Counted from the stretch's first letter, positions 1 through 8,627 are shown. The stretch is 64,000 nucleotides of DNA from Streptomyces diastatochromogenes (GCA_026913215.1 JAPTYK010000001.1:3224001-3288000), one strand, 5' to 3'. Numbers and translations: made by a program. Notes: generated by a model from the letters alone, not told the origin.

Positions 1-26
1 CAGAGAGGCGCCGGTCCCGATTCAAA

Positions 27-49
27 GAATCTGATGTACCGTCAGATTC
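27..49. promoter_or_regulatory. Inverted repeat abutting the thiolase start codon
   Basis: GAATCTGA (27-34) and TCAGATTC (42-49) are perfect inverted 8-base arms with a 7-base spacer, and the ATG of the thiolase-like gene begins at the next base. There is no room for a ribosome binding site, so the transcript may be leaderless or the true start may lie downstream. The size and symmetry fit a TetR-type operator; the regulator is unknown. Confidence 0.5.
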
Positions 50-1208
50 ATGCCCACCACCACACGCAGCGCCCGCCGCGTCGCCGTCGTCGGCGTCTCC
101 CTCTCCGACTGCGGCCGCGTCGACGAGGCCACCCCTACGCCCTGCACGCCCAGGCCGCCCGGCGCGCCTCGCGGACAGCGGCCTGGACCGCTCGCTGATC
201 GACGGCCTGGCCTCGGCGGCCTCGGCACGCTCGCCCCGGTCGAGGTCGCCGAGTACCTGGGCCTGCGCCCCGCTGGTGGACTCCACCGCCGTCGGCGGCG
301 CCACCTGGGAGGTCATGGCCGCGCACGCCGCCGACGCGATCGCCGCCGGCCACGCGAACGCGGTCCTGCTCGTGTACGGCTCCACCGCGCGCGCCGACAT
401 CCGGGCCCGGCGCCGCACGTCGAACCTCTCCTTCGGCTCGCGCGGCCCGCTGCAGTTCGAGGTCCCGTACGGGCACACCCTGATCGCCAAGTACGCGATG
501 GCCGCCCGCCGCCACATGCACGAGTACGGCACGACCCTGGAGCAGCTCGCGGAGGTGGCCGTCCGGGCGCGGGCGAACGCGGCGCTCAACCCGGAGGCGA
601 TGTTCCGCGAGCCGATCACCGTCGACGAGGTCCTGGACGGGCCGATGATCGCGGACCCCTTCACCAAGCTGCACTGCTGCATCCGCAGCGACGGCGGCTG
701 CGCGGTGCTGCTGGTGGCCGAGGAGTACGTGAAGGACTGCCGCAAGGCCCCGGTGTGGGTGCTCGGGACGGGCGAGCACGTCTCGCACACCACGATGTCC
801 GAGTGGGAGGACTTCACCGTCTCCCCGGCGGCCGTCAGCGGCCGGCTGGCCTTCGAGCGGGCGGGCGTGCGGCCCGCCGACATCGACGTGGCCGAGATCT
901 ACGACGCCTTCACCTACATGACCCTGGTGACCCTGGAGGACCTGGGCTTCTGCGCCAAGGGCGAGGGCGGGGCGTTCGTCCAGGAGAAGGACGGGCTGCC
1001 GGTGAACACGGACGGGGGCGGGCTCTCGGCCTGCCATCCGGGGATGCGGGGCCTGTTCCTGCTGGTGGAGGCGGTGCGGCAGCTGCGCGGGGAGGCGCCG
1101 GGGCTCCAGGTGCGGCGGGCGGACGGCTCGCTGCCGGAGCTGGCGGTGGCCTCGGGGACGGGGGGCTGGTTCTGCTCCTCGGGGACGGTGGTGCTGGGGC
1201 GCTCGTGA
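50..1208 (+). CDS. Thiolase-like lipid-transfer protein (SCP-x type), frameshifted
   Basis: Acetyl-CoA acetyltransferase/lipid-transfer family protein of thiolase fold, a group tied to sterol or branched-chain acyl-CoA breakdown. The N-terminus reads RRVAVVGVSLSDCGRVDEA from the ATG at 50, then the frame is lost between about 128 and 272, where several G/C runs appear short by one base. From 276 a 310-residue frame runs to the stop and holds recognisable family segments such as STAVGGATWEVMAAHAADAI, EIYDAFTYMTLVTLEDLGF and ASGTGGWFCSSGT. Joined, the length (about 385 residues) suits the family. A palindrome sits directly before the ATG. Fatty-acid genes lie nearby (acyl-CoA ligase at 3210-5086), so a lipid role is plausible. 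The substrate is unknown and the breaks are probably sequence errors. Confidence 0.8.
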
Positions 1209-1227
1209 CCCCGCCCGAGGAATCTAT

Positions 1228-1266
1228 ACAAGCGTCATAGACAAGCGTGTAGGACATCCGTATAGT
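1228..1266 (+). promoter_or_regulatory. Sigma-70-like promoter with direct repeats, before FAD monooxygenase
   Basis: TAGACA (1238-1243), a 17-base spacer and TATAGT (1261-1266) give a very good vegetative promoter for the gene starting at 1318. ACAAGCGT occurs twice (1228-1235 and 1241-1248), 13 bases apart and overlapping the -35 box, as expected for a regulator site. The regulator is not identified. Confidence 0.6.
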
Positions 1267-1268
1267 CA

Positions 1269-1299
1269 TGTCTGCGGGCAGGGGAACGGCCCGCAGACA
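1269..1299 (+). promoter_or_regulatory. 11-bp stem-loop in the leader of the FAD monooxygenase gene
   Basis: TGTCTGCGGGC (1269-1279) pairs perfectly with GCCCGCAGACA (1289-1299) around a 9-base loop. It lies just after the -10 box and before the AAGGAG ribosome binding site at about 1306-1311. It could be an operator or an RNA hairpin that affects translation; sequence alone does not decide. Confidence 0.5.
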
Positions 1300-1317
1300 C
1301 CCGACAAGGAGTCCGCC

Positions 1318-2556
1318 ATGCAGCGCACCGCCCAGACCGTCCTGATCTCCGGCGCCTCGATCGCCGGCCCCGCCCTCGCCCTCTGGCTGCACCGCCACGG
1401 CTTCGCCCCCACCGTCGTCGAGCGCGCCCCCGAACTGCGCACCGGCGGCTACAAGGTCGACATCCGCGGCACCGCCATCGAGGTCTGCCGCCGGATGGGG
1501 ATCCTCGACGAGGTCCGCGCCCGCTCCACGGACATGCGCGGCGGTTCGTACGTCGACGACGCCGGCCGCACCATCGGCGAACTGCCCGCCGACGTCTTCG
1601 GCGGCCGCGTCGAGGAGGACGACGAGATCATGCGCGGCGAGCTCGCCCGCATCCTGTACGACCGGACCCGCGAGGACGTCGAGTACGTCTTCGGCGACTC
1701 GATCGCCGCCCTCGACGAGGACGCCGACGGCGTCACCGTCACCTTCGAGTCCGGCACCGTCCGCCGCTTCGACCTGGTCGTCGGCGCCGACGGACTCCAC
1801 TCGAACACCCGGAGGCTCGCCTTCGGCCCGGAGGAGCGCTACAAGCGCCACCTCGGCGCGTACATCTCCATCTTCACCGCCCCCAACCACCTCGGCCTGG
1901 ACCGCTGGGAGACCTACCACGCGCTGCCCGGCAAGCTGACCTGCGTCTACAGCTCGTCCGGCGAGACCGACGCCAAGAACCTCTTCATCTTCTCCTCGCC
2001 CGAGGAACTCCCCCACGACCACCGGGACGTCGCCGCCCAGAAGCGCCTGCTCGCCGACACCTTCGCGGGCGACGGCTGGGAGATTCCCCGCCTCCTCGGA
2101 CACGCGGCGGAAGCCGACGACTTCTACCTCGACTCCATGTCGATCGTCGAGATGGACAGCTGGTCCCGGGGCCGCGTCGTCCTCCTCGGCGACGCCGCCC
2201 ACTGCTCCTCCCCCGCCTCCGGCCAGGGCACCGGCCTCGCCCTCATCGGCGCCTACGTCCTGGCGGGCGAACTGGCCCGCGCCGGCGGCGACCACACCGT
2301 GGCCTTCGCCCGCTACGAGCGGCACATGCGGCCCGGCGTCGAGCAGAACCAGAAGATGGCCGAGCGCTTCGTGAAGGAGATGACGGTCGACTCGAAGTGG
2401 AAGATCGCCCTGCGCATGTTCATGGTCCGGACGCTGCCGAAGACCCCCTGGAAGAACCTCATCGCGAAGAAGATCCGCGACGGCATCCAGGCGGCCGCCC
2501 ACGCGGTCCCGCTCGTGGACCACACCGCCCCCGCACGCCCTACCGTGGCCGCATGA
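1318..2556 (+). CDS. FAD-dependent monooxygenase (PHBH/TetX-like)
   Basis: Flavoprotein hydroxylase, 412 residues, of the class A aromatic or polyketide monooxygenase fold. The N-terminal Rossmann turn is ISGASIAGPALAL (about 10-22). The DG motif VVGADGLHSNTR is mid-protein, and the second FAD motif GRVVLLGDAAHCSSPASGQG lies before the C-terminal helix region. The start is set by AAGGAG six bases upstream. It overlaps the PNPOx-like gene by ATGA at 2553, so the two are probably co-transcribed and coupled. The pair suggests a small oxidative detoxification or modification unit; the substrate cannot be told. Confidence 0.85.
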   Translation: MQRTAQTVLISGASIAGPALALWLHRHGFAPTVVERAPELRTGGYKVDIRGTAIEVCRRMGILDEVRARSTDMRGGSYVDDAGRTIGELPADVFGGRVEEDDEIMRGELARILYDRTREDVEYVFGDSIAALDEDADGVTVTFESGTVRRFDLVVGADGLHSNTRRLAFGPEERYKRHLGAYISIFTAPNHLGLDRWETYHALPGKLTCVYSSSGETDAKNLFIFSSPEELPHDHRDVAAQKRLLADTFAGDGWEIPRLLGHAAEADDFYLDSMSIVEMDSWSRGRVVLLGDAAHCSSPASGQGTGLALIGAYVLAGELARAGGDHTVAFARYERHMRPGVEQNQKMAERFVKEMTVDSKWKIALRMFMVRTLPKTPWKNLIAKKIRDGIQAAAHAVPLVDHTAPARPTVAA

Positions 2557-3206
2557 CCGACTTCCACCGCGCCCTGCGCTCGCTCAGGGTCTGGGACACC
2601 GCACTGCCCTCCTTCGACCCCGCGGGTGCCCCGCCCGCGCCGCTGCCCCTCTTCCACGACTGGTTCACGGCGGCGGTCGCGGCCGGCCAGACCGAGCCGC
2701 ACACCCTCCCTGGCCACCGTGGACGAGGACGGCCGGCCCGACGTCCGTACGGTGATGCTGCACGACGCCGACGCCCGCGGCTGGCACTTCGCCTCGCACG
2801 CCGGCAGCGCCAAGGGCCGCCAGCTCGCCGCCCGCCCCGAGGCCGCGCTCGGCTTCTACTGGCCGGTCCAGGGCCGCCAGGTCCGCCTGCGGGGCCACGT
2901 CACCACCGGCACCCCGCAGAGGCCCACGAGGACCTCCACGCCCGCACCACCGGCGCCCTCGCCGCGGCGCTCGTGGGCCGGCAGAGCGAGGTCCTCGACT
3001 CCCCCGCCGCCCTCGCCCAGGCGAGCGAGGCCGCCTGGCACCGGGCCGAGGCGGAACCGGACGCCCCCGTCCCCACCTGGACGCTGTACGTCCTCGAACC
3101 GGCCGAGGTCGAGTTCTTCCAGGGCGACGCCCGCCGCCGCCACGTCCGCCTCCGCTACCGCCGCACGGCCGCCGGGGACTGGACCCGCGAACTCCTCTGG
3201 CCGTAG
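2553..3206 (+). CDS. PNPOx-like flavin oxidase (PdxH family), frameshifted
   Basis: Pyridoxamine 5'-phosphate oxidase-family protein, about 217 residues. Recognisable parts are DEDGRPDVRTVMLHDAD, then GLARQVRLRG-like strand sequence read as VQGRQVRLRGHVT, and the C-terminal RRRHVRLRYRR segment followed by W..ELLWP. Canonical PdxH also oxidises PNP/PMP to PLP, but this branch is better called PNPOx-like. The reading frame shifts near 2705 and back near 2916, so the ends are in one frame and the middle (FMN-binding part) in another. This is consistent with a two-base and a one-base loss. The start ATG overlaps the stop of the monooxygenase gene by four bases. Confidence 0.7.
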   Translation: MTDFHRALRSLRVWDTALPSFDPAGAPPAPLPLFHDWFTAAVAAGQTEPHTLPGHRGRGRPARRPYGDAARRRRPRLALRLARRQRQGPPARRPPRGRARLLLAGPGPPGPPAGPRHHRHPAEAHEDLHARTTGALAAALVGRQSEVLDSPAALAQASEAAWHRAEAEPDAPVPTWTLYVLEPAEVEFFQGDARRRHVRLRYRRTAAGDWTRELLWP

Positions 3207-3209
3207 GCC

Positions 3210-5086
3210 CTACGCGCGCTCCGCGCGGTACATCTCCTCGACCTCCCGGGCGAAGTCCCGCAGCACCGCCCGCCGTTTGAGCTTCAGGGAGGGCGTCAGG
3301 TGTCCGGAGCCCTCGGTGAACTCGACGGTCAGGACCCGGAAGGCGCGGATCGACTCGGCGCGGGAGACGAGGCGGTTGGCGTCGTCCACGCCCCGCTGGA
3401 GGGCGGCGAGGAGCTCGGGGTCGCGGGCCAGTTCCCAGAGGGCCAGGTGGTCCTTGTGCCGCATCCGCCGCCAGTGGGTCAGGCCTTCGAGGTCCAGGGT
3501 GATCAGGGCCGTGACGTACGGGCGGTCGTCGCCGACCACCATGCACTGGGCGACCAGCGGGTGGGCGCGCAGCCAGTCCTCCAGCGGGGCGGGGGCCACG
3601 TTCTTGCCCGCCGAGGTGACGAGGATGTCCTTCTTGCGGCCGACGATCCGCAGGTAGCCGTCCTCGTCGAGCGAGCCGAGGTCCCCGGTGGGGAACCAGC
3701 CCTCGTCGGTGTACGGCAGGGCCGTCCGCGCTGGGCGTCCCAGTAGCCGGCGAAGACGTGGCCGCCCCTGAGCCAGACCTCGCCGTCGTCGGCGATCCGC
3801 ACGGCGGTGCCCGGCAGCGGCCAGCCGACGGTCCCGGTGCGCGGCGGCGCGGCGGGGTGACGGTGGCGGCGGCGGTGGTCTCCGTCAGGCCGTACCCCTC
3901 GAAGACCTCGACGCCGGCCCCGCGAAGAACTCGGCGAGCGGGGCGCCGAGCGGGCGCCGCCGCAGATCACGTGGGCGACGCGGCCGCCGAGCGCGTCGCG
4001 GATCCGGCGGTAGACGAGCGTGTCGTACAGCGCCCGTGAGGCGCGCAGGGAGAGGGAGGGCGCGGACGTGCGCCCGTACCGGCGGGCGACCTGCGCGGCC
4101 CGGTCGAAGACGGCGGCCTTCCCGCCGCGTTCGGCGGTGGCGCGGGCCTTGTTGAAGACCTTCTCCAGGACGTACGGGATGGCGAGGAGGAAGGTGGGGC
4201 GGAAGGCGGCCAGGTCGGCGAGGAGTTCCTCGCCCTCGACGGAGGGCGCGTGCCCGACGCGGACGCGGGCGCGGACGCAGCCGACGGCGACCATCCGGCC
4301 GAAGACGTGGGAGAGGGGCAGGAAGAGCAGGGTGGCGGCGGGTTCCCTGCTCTCCGAGACGAAGACGGGGTGGAGGAGCCGGACGGCGTTGTCGACCTCG
4401 GCGAAGAAGTTGGCGTGGGTGAGGGCGCAGCCCTTGGGCCGGCCGGTGGTGCCGGAGGTGTAGACGAGGGTGGCGAGGGTCGCCGGGGTGAGCAGGCCCC
4501 GGCGGGCGGTGACGGCCTCGTCGGCGACCCGCGCGCCGGCCCTGCGGAGCTGGTCGACGGCGCCGGTGCCGAGGACCCAGAGGTGGGCGAGGCCGGGCAG
4601 CTGCCGCCGCTCGGCGGAGACGAGCCGGGCCTGTGCGGTGTCCTCGACGACGCAGACGGCGGCGCCGGAGTCCTGGAGGATCCAGCGGGTCTGGAAGGCG
4701 GAGGAGGTGGGGTGGACGGGGACGGTGACGAGTCCGGCGGCCCAGGCGGCGAAGTCGATCAGGGTCCACTCGTAGGTGGTGCGGGCCATGAGGGCGAGGC
4801 GGTCGCCGGGGCGCAGGCCGTGGGCGATGAGGCCCTTGGCGACGGCGTGCACCTCGGCGGCGAAGCGGGCGGCGGTGACGTCCTGCCACCGTCCGTCGGC
4901 GTCCTTGCGGGAGAAGAGGACGGCGTCGGGTTCCTGCCGGGCGTTGTCGTAGGGCAGGTCGGCGAGCGAGCCGCGGGCCACCCGGGGGACGAGCGCGGGC
5001 ACGGAGACCTCCCGCACCCGTCCGTCCACCAGGACCTTCCGCGGCTCGACCGGCTCGGTCCCGGATGCGGCGGTGACGACGGACAC
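3210..5086 (-). CDS. Long-chain acyl-CoA ligase (AMP-forming, FadD15-like), frameshifted
   Basis: AMP-dependent synthetase of about 600 residues that would activate fatty acids to acyl-CoA. From the N-terminus an intact stretch of about 390 residues holds the P-loop-like motif LVYTSGTTGRPKGCALTH and the segment FLPLSHVFGRMVAVG. The C-terminal part, from WLRAHPLVAQCMVVGDDRPY to EVEEMYRAERA, is in another frame. At least three shifts occur between about 3950 and 3600, in the region with the adenylate-binding and hinge motifs. The TetR gene at 5186-5824 is directly upstream on the same strand, with palindromic sequence between them, so local TetR control is likely. The breaks are probably sequence errors. 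Confidence 0.82.
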
Positions 5087-5145
5087 GTGCGGCTCCTCGG
5101 TCTGCGCGATGAACTGAGGTCGTGCGTCGGTGGGTTGAGCCCGGC

Positions 5146-5184
5146 GATCCTTTAACCAGTCGGTAACCTTACTGTGCGGTAAGG
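5146..5184. promoter_or_regulatory. Probable TetR operator(s) between TetR and acyl-CoA ligase genes
   Basis: CCTTAC (5167-5172) and GTAAGG (5179-5184) form a perfect inverted repeat. Just beside it, TTAACC AGT CGGTAA (about 5151-5165) is a near-palindrome of the same TTACC/GGTAA half sites. Both lie between the TetR stop and the ligase start, where the ligase promoter should be. Confidence 0.5.
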
Positions 5185-5185
5185 C

Positions 5186-5824
5186 TCAACGGGGAGACCA
5201 GCGCTCGCTTTTCATGAGGTTTCCGAGCCCGGCCCAGGCGAAGTTCATCAGCGTCTCGGCGGCCTCCTTCGCCGTCACCCCGGACGTCTCGTTCGCCCAG
5301 CCGGCCAGCGACTCGGCGGACCCGACCAGCGCCTGCGCGAGCGCCTCCACGTCCCGCCCGCCCAGGGCCACCTCCGCCTCCCCGGCGGCCTCCCCGATCA
5401 GCCCCGCCACGAAGCCCACGATCTCCTCCCGCATCCGCGCCGCCTCCCCGGCGAACGGCTCCCCGTGCGTCCGCGCCTGCCGGCTCAGCACCACCCAGGA
5501 GTCCTGGTGCTCCGCGGCGTACGTGAAGAAGGCGAGCAGTCCCGACCAGAGCCGCTCGTCGGGCGGCACCCCGTCCCCGCCGACCCCGGCGGCGACGGCC
5601 CTGAGCAGGGCCCCGGCCTCCCGCCGGATGACCGTGGTGAAGAGCTCCTCCTTCGAGCCCAGGTACAGATAGACCAGGGGCTTGGAGACCCCCGCGAGCT
5701 CGGCGATCTCGTCCATCGACGCCGCCTGGTACCCGCTGCGCGCGAAGCACCGCACGGCCGCGTCCACCATCTGCCGCTCCCGTACCGCCCGCGGCAGCCG
5801 TCGCGCCTTCGCCTCGCCGGCCAT
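5186..5824 (-). CDS. TetR family transcriptional regulator
   Basis: 212-residue repressor. The N-terminal helix-turn-helix is SMDEIAELAGVSKPLVYLYL, followed by GSKEELFTTVIRREAGALL, and the rest is the ligand-binding helical domain. The ATG at 5824 is chosen because GAGGGG lies eight bases upstream; an in-frame ATG at 5854 lacks a good site. It is between the symporter gene (upstream) and the acyl-CoA ligase gene (downstream) on one strand. The operator-like repeats just after its stop suggest it controls the ligase and perhaps senses acyl-CoA, which is inferred from context. Confidence 0.85.
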   Translation of the reverse strand: MAGEAKARRLPRAVRERQMVDAAVRCFARSGYQAASMDEIAELAGVSKPLVYLYLGSKEELFTTVIRREAGALLRAVAAGVGGDGVPPDERLWSGLLAFFTYAAEHQDSWVVLSRQARTHGEPFAGEAARMREEIVGFVAGLIGEAAGEAEVALGGRDVEALAQALVGSAESLAGWANETSGVTAKEAAETLMNFAWAGLGNLMKSERWSPR

Positions 5825-5925
5825 GGCGTCCACCCCTCGCTGCCCAAGATCCATTGGAAGCCCCGCGAAAGCGTACGCGCCCCCCGCCCGGACGGGGGCG
5901 GGGGGCGCGCGGCTTCGTGCGGGGG

Positions 5926-7272
5926 TCAGGCGGCGGCCGTGACCGCCACCTTCTGGTCCTTCTCGCCGATCGGGGCCAGGTCGTCGATCGGGGACGAGGA
6001 GGCGTTCTCGTACGCGGTGTGGTCGAGGATCTTCTCGCGGGCCGCGACGATCACCGGGATCAGCGCCTGGCCCGCCACGTTGGTGGCCGTGCGCATCATG
6101 TCCAGGATCGGGTCGATCGCCATGAGGAGGCCGACGCCCTCCAGGGGGAGGCCCAGGGTGGAGAGGGTCAGGGTGAGCATGACCGTCGCGCCGGTGAGAC
6201 CGGCGGTGGCCGCCGAGCCGATGACGGAGACGAAGGCGATCAGGACGTAGTCGCCGATGCCCAGCTGCACGTCGAAGATCTGCGCGATGAAGATCGCGGC
6301 GAGCGCCGGGTAGATCGCGGCGCAGCCGTCCATCTTGGTCGTGGCGCCGAACGGGACGGCGAAGGAGGCGTACTCCTTCGGGACGCCGAGGCGCTCGGTG
6401 ACCTTCTGGGTGACCGGCATGGTGCCGACCGAGGAGCGGGAGACGAAGGCCAGCTGGATGGCCGGCCAGGCGCCCTTGTAGAACTGGAGCGGGTTGAGCT
6501 TGGCGACCGTGGCGAGCAGCGTCGGGTAGACGACGAAGAGGACCAGGGCGCAGCCGACGTAGATGTCGGCGGTGAAGGTCGCGTACTTGCCGATCAGGTC
6601 CCAGCCGTAGTCGGCGATGGCGAAGCCGATGAGGCCGACGGTGCCGAGCGGGGCGAGGCGGATGACCCACCACAGGGCCTTCTGGAGGAGCTCCAGGGCC
6701 GACTCGGAGAGGGTGAGGATCGGCTTGGCGCGGTCGCCGAGCTGGAGGGCGGCGATGCCGGCGACGGCGGCCATGAAGACGATCTGGAGGACGTTCAGCT
6801 CGGTGAAGGGCGTGATGACGTCCGTCGGGATGATGCCGGTGAGGAAGTCGATCCAGGAGCCCTCGTGCTTGGGCAGCTTGCCGTCCTTGGGCGTGAGGCC
6901 GGTGCCGGCGCCCGGGTTGGTGATCAGGCCGATGGCGAGGCCGATGCCGACCGCGATCAGCGAGGTGATCATGAACCAGAGCAGGGTGCGGGTGGCGAGC
7001 CTGGCGGCGTTGTTCACCTTCCGCAGGTTGGTGATCGAGACCAGGATCGCGAAGAAGACGAGCGGCGCGACGGCCAGCTTGAGCAGCTGGACGAAGATGT
7101 CGCCGATCTGGCCGAGGGTCTCCTTCAGCCAGGAGACGTCCTGGCTGCGGGCGACCCAGCCGAGCAGGGCGCCGAGGGCCAGACCGGCGATGATCTGGGC
7201 CCAGAAGGGGACCTTGGGTATCCGGGACGAGGGCTTGGACTCGTTCTCGGTCGCGGTGGCGGACGCGGACAC
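5926..7272 (-). CDS. Dicarboxylate/amino acid:cation symporter (DAACS family)
   Basis: Membrane carrier of the GltP/DctA/TcyP fold, about 448 residues, intact. Signature parts are the serine-rich re-entrant loop AFVSRSSVGTMPVTQKV, the following PFGATTKMDGCAAIYPAL, and the conserved LMAIDPILDMMRTATNVAG, which contains substrate- and cation-binding Asp, Arg and Asn. GTG at 7272 has GGAG seven bases upstream and gives a sensible N-terminus; a longer frame reaches 7377 but reads through poor sequence. A Cys-rich leader peptide (7362-7469) lies upstream on the same strand, pointing to sulfur-dependent control and possibly cystine as substrate (the TcyP branch). Family membership is sure; substrate is inferred. 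Confidence 0.88.
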   Translation of the reverse strand: MSASATATENESKPSSRIPKVPFWAQIIAGLALGALLGWVARSQDVSWLKETLGQIGDIFVQLLKLAVAPLVFFAILVSITNLRKVNNAARLATRTLLWFMITSLIAVGIGLAIGLITNPGAGTGLTPKDGKLPKHEGSWIDFLTGIIPTDVITPFTELNVLQIVFMAAVAGIAALQLGDRAKPILTLSESALELLQKALWWVIRLAPLGTVGLIGFAIADYGWDLIGKYATFTADIYVGCALVLFVVYPTLLATVAKLNPLQFYKGAWPAIQLAFVSRSSVGTMPVTQKVTERLGVPKEYASFAVPFGATTKMDGCAAIYPALAAIFIAQIFDVQLGIGDYVLIAFVSVIGSAATAGLTGATVMLTLTLSTLGLPLEGVGLLMAIDPILDMMRTATNVAGQALIPVIVAAREKILDHTAYENASSSPIDDLAPIGEKDQKVAVTAAA

Positions 7273-7361
7273 GGGCACACTCCACGGGTGCGTATCGGGG
7301 GAATACGGGACGAGGGTGCGGCACACACGCGCTCGGGCGCGGGCCGCTGCATGATGCCGGA

Positions 7362-7469
7362 TCAGAGCGCGCGGCAACAGACCGCGGACATACAGCGGCA
7401 GAGGTCGACGTGCAGGCGCGCCACGAGCGGGGTGCTCACGGCGTCGTAGGGGCGCACTGCTGTCGTCAT
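7362..7469 (-). CDS. Cys-rich leader peptide (putative attenuator) upstream of the symporter
   Basis: 35-residue ORF, ATG at 7469 to TGA at 7362-7364, ending about 90 bases before the symporter start. The C-terminal half reads RLHVDLCRCMSAVCCRAL, with Cys at 24, 26, 31 and 32. It matches the pattern (RLHVDLCR..SA.CR) that I recall from putative leader peptides before actinobacterial sulfur-uptake genes. There ribosome stalling at Cys codons during cysteine shortage is thought to set downstream expression. No good ribosome binding site is seen, so it may be leaderless. The call rests on motif and position; no attenuator hairpin was resolved by eye. Confidence 0.65.
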   Translation of the reverse strand: MTTAVRPYDAVSTPLVARLHVDLCRCMSAVCCRAL

Positions 7470-7491
7470 GTCCAACACGTTAACACTTGAA

Positions 7492-7508
7492 CTTTGAGAT
7501 CCTCAAAG
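7492..7508. promoter_or_regulatory. Perfect palindrome upstream of the leader peptide
   Basis: CTTTGAG (7492-7498), ATC, CTCAAAG (7502-7508): seven-base arms with a three-base centre. It begins 23 bases upstream of the leader peptide ATG, about where a -35 box or operator would sit. Confidence 0.45.
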
Positions 7509-7555
7509 CCATTCTTTGGGATCCATAGAGCCCCCTTCACCTCCGAAACGCAGAA

Positions 7556-7594
7556 CACCCCAGGCGGGAGCCTTGGAAGGCCCTGCCCGGGGTG
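7556..7594. terminator. Stem-loop terminator after the DUF4229 gene
   Basis: CACCCCAGGCGGG (7556-7568) pairs at 11 of 13 positions with CCTGCCCGGGGTG (7582-7594), and inside it GCCTT/AAGGC pairs perfectly. It follows the leftward DUF4229 gene and would stop that transcript. No long T run is present, which is common in Streptomyces. Confidence 0.55.
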
Positions 7595-7631
7595 GGATGT
7601 CTGTGAGGAAGCTTACGCAGCCTTTACGGCG

Positions 7632-7898
7632 CTACAGCGCGTCCTCCTGGGACCGGTTCGCGTCCAGCCGGCCCTTCGTGCGCTCGATCTTCGCCACGAC
7701 CTCGGCGCTCGCCTCGTCCCGCACCTTGCGCAGGAGGACAAAGCTCAGCGGGGCGGAGATGACGATGGCGAGGACGAGGACCCAGAGCAGGTTGGAGTCG
7801 CCCAGACCGCGCGGCAGCACGCCGACGGAGACGAGACCCCACAGGGCGAGGAAGCACCCGGCGAAGATCCCGAGCCGCAGCAGCGTGTAGCGGAGCAT
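7632..7898 (-). CDS. DUF4229 small membrane protein
   Basis: 88-residue actinobacterial membrane protein of unknown function. Two hydrophobic segments are clear: LLRLGIFAGCFLALWGLVSV (about 6-25) and LLWVLVLAIVISAPLSFVLL (about 37-56). A charged C-terminal tail ends RTKGRLDANRSQEDAL. ATG at 7898 has GGAAGAG nine bases upstream and puts the first helix at the N-terminus; an upstream frame to 8006 is less likely. It sits alone, divergent from the GNAT gene at 8034. Confidence 0.75.
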   Translation of the reverse strand: MLRYTLLRLGIFAGCFLALWGLVSVGVLPRGLGDSNLLWVLVLAIVISAPLSFVLLRKVRDEASAEVVAKIERTKGRLDANRSQEDAL

Positions 7899-8033
7899 GT
7901 CAGTCCACTCTTCCGTTCCGAAAGATCCCAAAGTTCCCATGCGGGACGAGCGCACTCCAGTGAAGCACGCGAAGCCGCGCCCTCCGGGACCGGGCCCCTT
8001 GAGCACCCCGAAAGTAATAGATAACCTTCAAGC

Positions 8034-8567
8034 ATGACCCTTACCTTCGAGGTGGACCCGGCGGTCGACCGCGCCCTGCGCGACGGCGTGCTCTCCCTCT
8101 GGGCCGACGTCTCCAACGCGGGCGGCGCCGTCGGCTTCGTACCCCCCGTGACCCCCGAGGCGATACGCCCCGCCCTGCTCAAGCACCTCGTCGCGATGAC
8201 CGAGGGCGGCACCCGCCTGCTCGTCGGCCGCGACGAGGACGGCGAGATCGCCGCCACCGCCTTCTTCACCTTCAACAGCCACCCGCTGATGGCCCACTGG
8301 GTCTGGCTCTACACCGTGATGGTCCACCCCCGGCACCAGGGCAAGGGATACGGCCGCGCCCTCATGGCGGCGGTCGAGCACACCGCCCGCACCGCCGAGG
8401 GCTTCGAGGCGATCGAGGCGATCCGGCTGACCTGCCGCGGCGGCACCGGCGTCGACGGCTTCTACGCCCGCTCCGGCTACAAGGAGGTCGGCCGCGTCCC
8501 CGACGCGATCCGGGTCGCCCCCGGCGACGACCGCGACGACATCATCATGCTGCTGCCCCTCGCCTGA
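8034..8567 (+). CDS. GNAT family N-acetyltransferase
   Basis: 177-residue acetyl-CoA-dependent acyltransferase. The core is LYTVMVHPRHQGKGYGRALM, where QGKGYG is the acetyl-CoA pyrophosphate loop, followed by a C-terminal GFYARSGYKEVGRVPDAIRV typical of the fold. It is separated from the convergent mqnE gene by a strong hairpin. The acceptor substrate is unknown. Confidence 0.82.
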   Translation: MTLTFEVDPAVDRALRDGVLSLWADVSNAGGAVGFVPPVTPEAIRPALLKHLVAMTEGGTRLLVGRDEDGEIAATAFFTFNSHPLMAHWVWLYTVMVHPRHQGKGYGRALMAAVEHTARTAEGFEAIEAIRLTCRGGTGVDGFYARSGYKEVGRVPDAIRVAPGDDRDDIIMLLPLA

Positions 8568-8573
8568 GACGGC

Positions 8574-8609
8574 GGAAGGGCCGGCGGGGAGATCCCCGCC
8601 GGCCCTTCC
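8574..8609. terminator. Bidirectional terminator between GNAT and mqnE
   Basis: A perfect 16-base stem (GGAAGGGCCGGCGGGG at 8574-8589 with its complement at 8594-8609) closes on a four-base loop. It lies between two converging genes and fits a terminator for both strands. Confidence 0.8.
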
Positions 8610-8627
8610 GTCACGAAGCCGTACGCC

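Noticed and set aside
5186..7324. A 712-codon leftward open frame
   Set aside because: Only its end is the TetR gene; the rest is antisense-frame translation of the symporter gene.
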